Shown piece after piece: positions 63,195 to 64,000 of a DNA stretch of 64,000 bases. Below the pieces are notes generated by a model that was not told the origin of the DNA, made no database searches, and was given only the letters and a program-made list of their open reading frames with translations. Numbering within the stretch: the first letter of the stretch is position 1; the number at the start of each line of letters is the position of its first letter. The position numbers and the translations under genes are program-made. Location of the stretch: assembly GCF_003862435.1 (NCBI RefSeq), contig NZ_RHGY01000001.1, positions 431,748 through 495,747 of the forward strand, written 5' to 3'. The DNA comes from Weissella viridescens (GTDB lineage: Bacteria > Bacillota > Bacilli > Lactobacillales > Lactobacillaceae).

Positions 63195-63584
63195 ATGACA
63201 TTAGTTGCAGGTACCATTATTTTTACACGTGCGGATCAATCTTTCTTTATGGTGAAAGATGAACAGCCAATTGCCAATTTTTATACGGTTAAAGCACATA
63301 AGCATGAAGAAGATACACCCTTGGGCTCATTGTTAGCGGGGATGAAAAACCAACTTGGTTTAAATCTTGATAATTTACGCTTGGATGAGTTAGCTGTTTG
63401 GCATCGCGCTCAACCTGATGGCTCAAAAGATTCGACATCTCTTTTTACTTTCGAAGTTGTCGATCCTGATAAGATTAATATGGAACGATTAGCCGCGGTT
63501 GGGATGGAATTTGTGAATGCAAAAGATGCCCTTAACCTAGTTACAAACGTAGATATGTCAGGCGTTATAAAAATGGATGAATAA
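63195..63584 (+). CDS. Nudix-like protein lacking catalytic residues, unknown function
   Basis: The 129-residue protein begins LVAGTIIFTRADQSFFMVK, a strand pair like those of Nudix hydrolases, and has the layout strand, helix, strand expected for that fold. Where the Nudix box should show REUxEExGU it reads AGMKNQLGL, keeping only the final Gly-hydrophobic turn; the metal-binding glutamates are missing. It is probably a non-catalytic relative, and the assignment is tentative. GGGGAG precedes the ATG. It follows the S1 protein by 19 bp. Confidence 0.55.
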   Translation: MTLVAGTIIFTRADQSFFMVKDEQPIANFYTVKAHKHEEDTPLGSLLAGMKNQLGLNLDNLRLDELAVWHRAQPDGSKDSTSLFTFEVVDPDKINMERLAAVGMEFVNAKDALNLVTNVDMSGVIKMDE

Positions 63585-63609
63585 ATCTCAAGAAATATTC
63601 TGTTTTTTG

Positions 63610-63638
63610 TTGACAATCGGCGATAAAATCTGTAATAT
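63610..63638 (+). promoter_or_regulatory. rRNA promoter P1
   Basis: A consensus TTGACA (63610-63615) and TAATAT (63633-63638) are 17 bp apart, about 310 bp before 16S rRNA. Confidence 0.75.
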
Positions 63639-63696
63639 CTAAAAAGTTGTTGAGAACAACACAGCAGTTTGGTTGTTCAACTTAAAGAAAAAGTTG

Positions 63697-63725
63697 TTGA
63701 CGACTTAACTAATAGTTGCTATAAT
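63697..63725 (+). promoter_or_regulatory. rRNA promoter P2
   Basis: TTGACG (63697-63702) and a perfect TATAAT (63720-63725) are 17 bp apart, with TGC before the -10. It looks stronger than P1 and is 87 bp downstream of it. Confidence 0.82.
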
Positions 63726-63731
63726 ATAAAA

Positions 63732-63944
63732 GTTGCGTCAGGGAGTTTTCTTGGCCACCAAGTAGATCATTGAAAACTGAATATCGTTTCGATATAAACA
63801 AATGTGTAGGGTCACCAAATTTATTTGGTGCAAACATTTGCGAAGTCAATTCGCTAGTAAATTCGTTTAACAATCTGTTAAACAACAAAAAGAAAAATTG
63901 AGTAATATCAAGCTTTTGAAACCTTTCTTCATTTATGAAGTAAG
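63732..63944 (+). other. Structured leader of the rRNA operon
   Basis: The transcribed leader holds TGAAAACTGAATATCG, a segment common to lactobacillal rRNA leaders. Two perfect hairpins follow: ATATCG-TTT-CGATAT (63781-63795), then CAAATGT/ACATTTG around CACCAAAT-TT-ATTTGGTG (63799-63840). They probably guide antitermination or RNase III processing. No coding sequence is seen. Confidence 0.6.

Positions 63945-64000
<56 letters not shown>

Overview
The window looks like chromosomal core sequence from a heterofermentative lactic acid bacterium of the Leuconostoc/Weissella group, most likely Weissella. This is inferred, not proven. The evidence is low-to-moderate GC, Bacillales/Lactobacillales gene orders (yqeG-yqeH-yhbY-nadD-yqeK-rsfS-yqeM; folD-xseA-xseB-ispA-tlyA-argR-recN; mutS-mutL; yunD-yutD-yutF), a Phe-type Ddl ligase of the sort linked to intrinsic vancomycin resistance in Leuconostoc and Weissella, and the 5' end of a 16S rRNA gene at the right edge. 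Almost everything is on the + strand; the only clear - strand gene is the truncated hsp20 at the left edge.

Layout. 1-600: hsp20 (partial) with a CIRCE operator, divergent from a DUF2075 P-loop ATPase. 1814-7167: menaquinone genes menF-menD-menH, two tRNA genes (Lys-TTT, Met-CAT), a small membrane protein and menC. 7228-12170: Xaa-Pro peptidase, an unknown protein, yunD-yutD-yutF and a GNAT acetyltransferase. 12421-17464: pstS-pstC-pstA-pstB-pstB-phoU behind a putative PhoP-box promoter. 17527-25446: recX, a DUF402 protein, prfC, yueI, rarA, a 6S RNA gene, uspA and several unknown proteins, one with tandem Ig-like modules. 25530-32515: a LysE-type exporter, T-box-controlled valS, folC and an ABC-F ATPase. 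32567-38904: CIRCE-controlled groES-groEL, a KimA-like potassium importer, a DUF2785 protein and ddl. 39026-45111: the yqeG...yceD ribosome-assembly, NAD and tRNA-modification operon. 45189-50337: mutS-mutL and a flavodoxin. 50384-53502: T-box-controlled thrS, then nagB behind paired NagR-like operators. 53624-61951: an unknown gene with a UPF0397 ECF S component, the folD-to-recN operon, gmk-rpoZ. 62138-63584: cyclophilin, an S1-domain protein and a degenerate Nudix-like protein. 63610-64000: a double promoter, structured leader and start of a 16S rRNA gene.

The genes serve translation (aminoacyl-tRNA synthetases, RF3, ribosome assembly factors, rRNA), protein folding, phosphate and potassium uptake, DNA repair, folate/one-carbon and isoprenoid metabolism and cell-wall synthesis. 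Regulation is readable at several points: CIRCE (HrcA), T-boxes, a PhoP-like box, NagR-like operators, a cre-like site, 6S RNA and many intrinsic terminators.

No mobile element, phage, CRISPR array or defence island was seen, and no convincing new multi-gene system. The points most worth checking are a likely leaderless ATPase gene, a PstS whose lipobox cysteine position reads Trp, a cytosolic protein with Ig-like modules and an amphipathic tail, a Nudix-like protein without catalytic residues, the solitary UPF0397 S component with its unknown partner, and paired operators around the nagB promoter.
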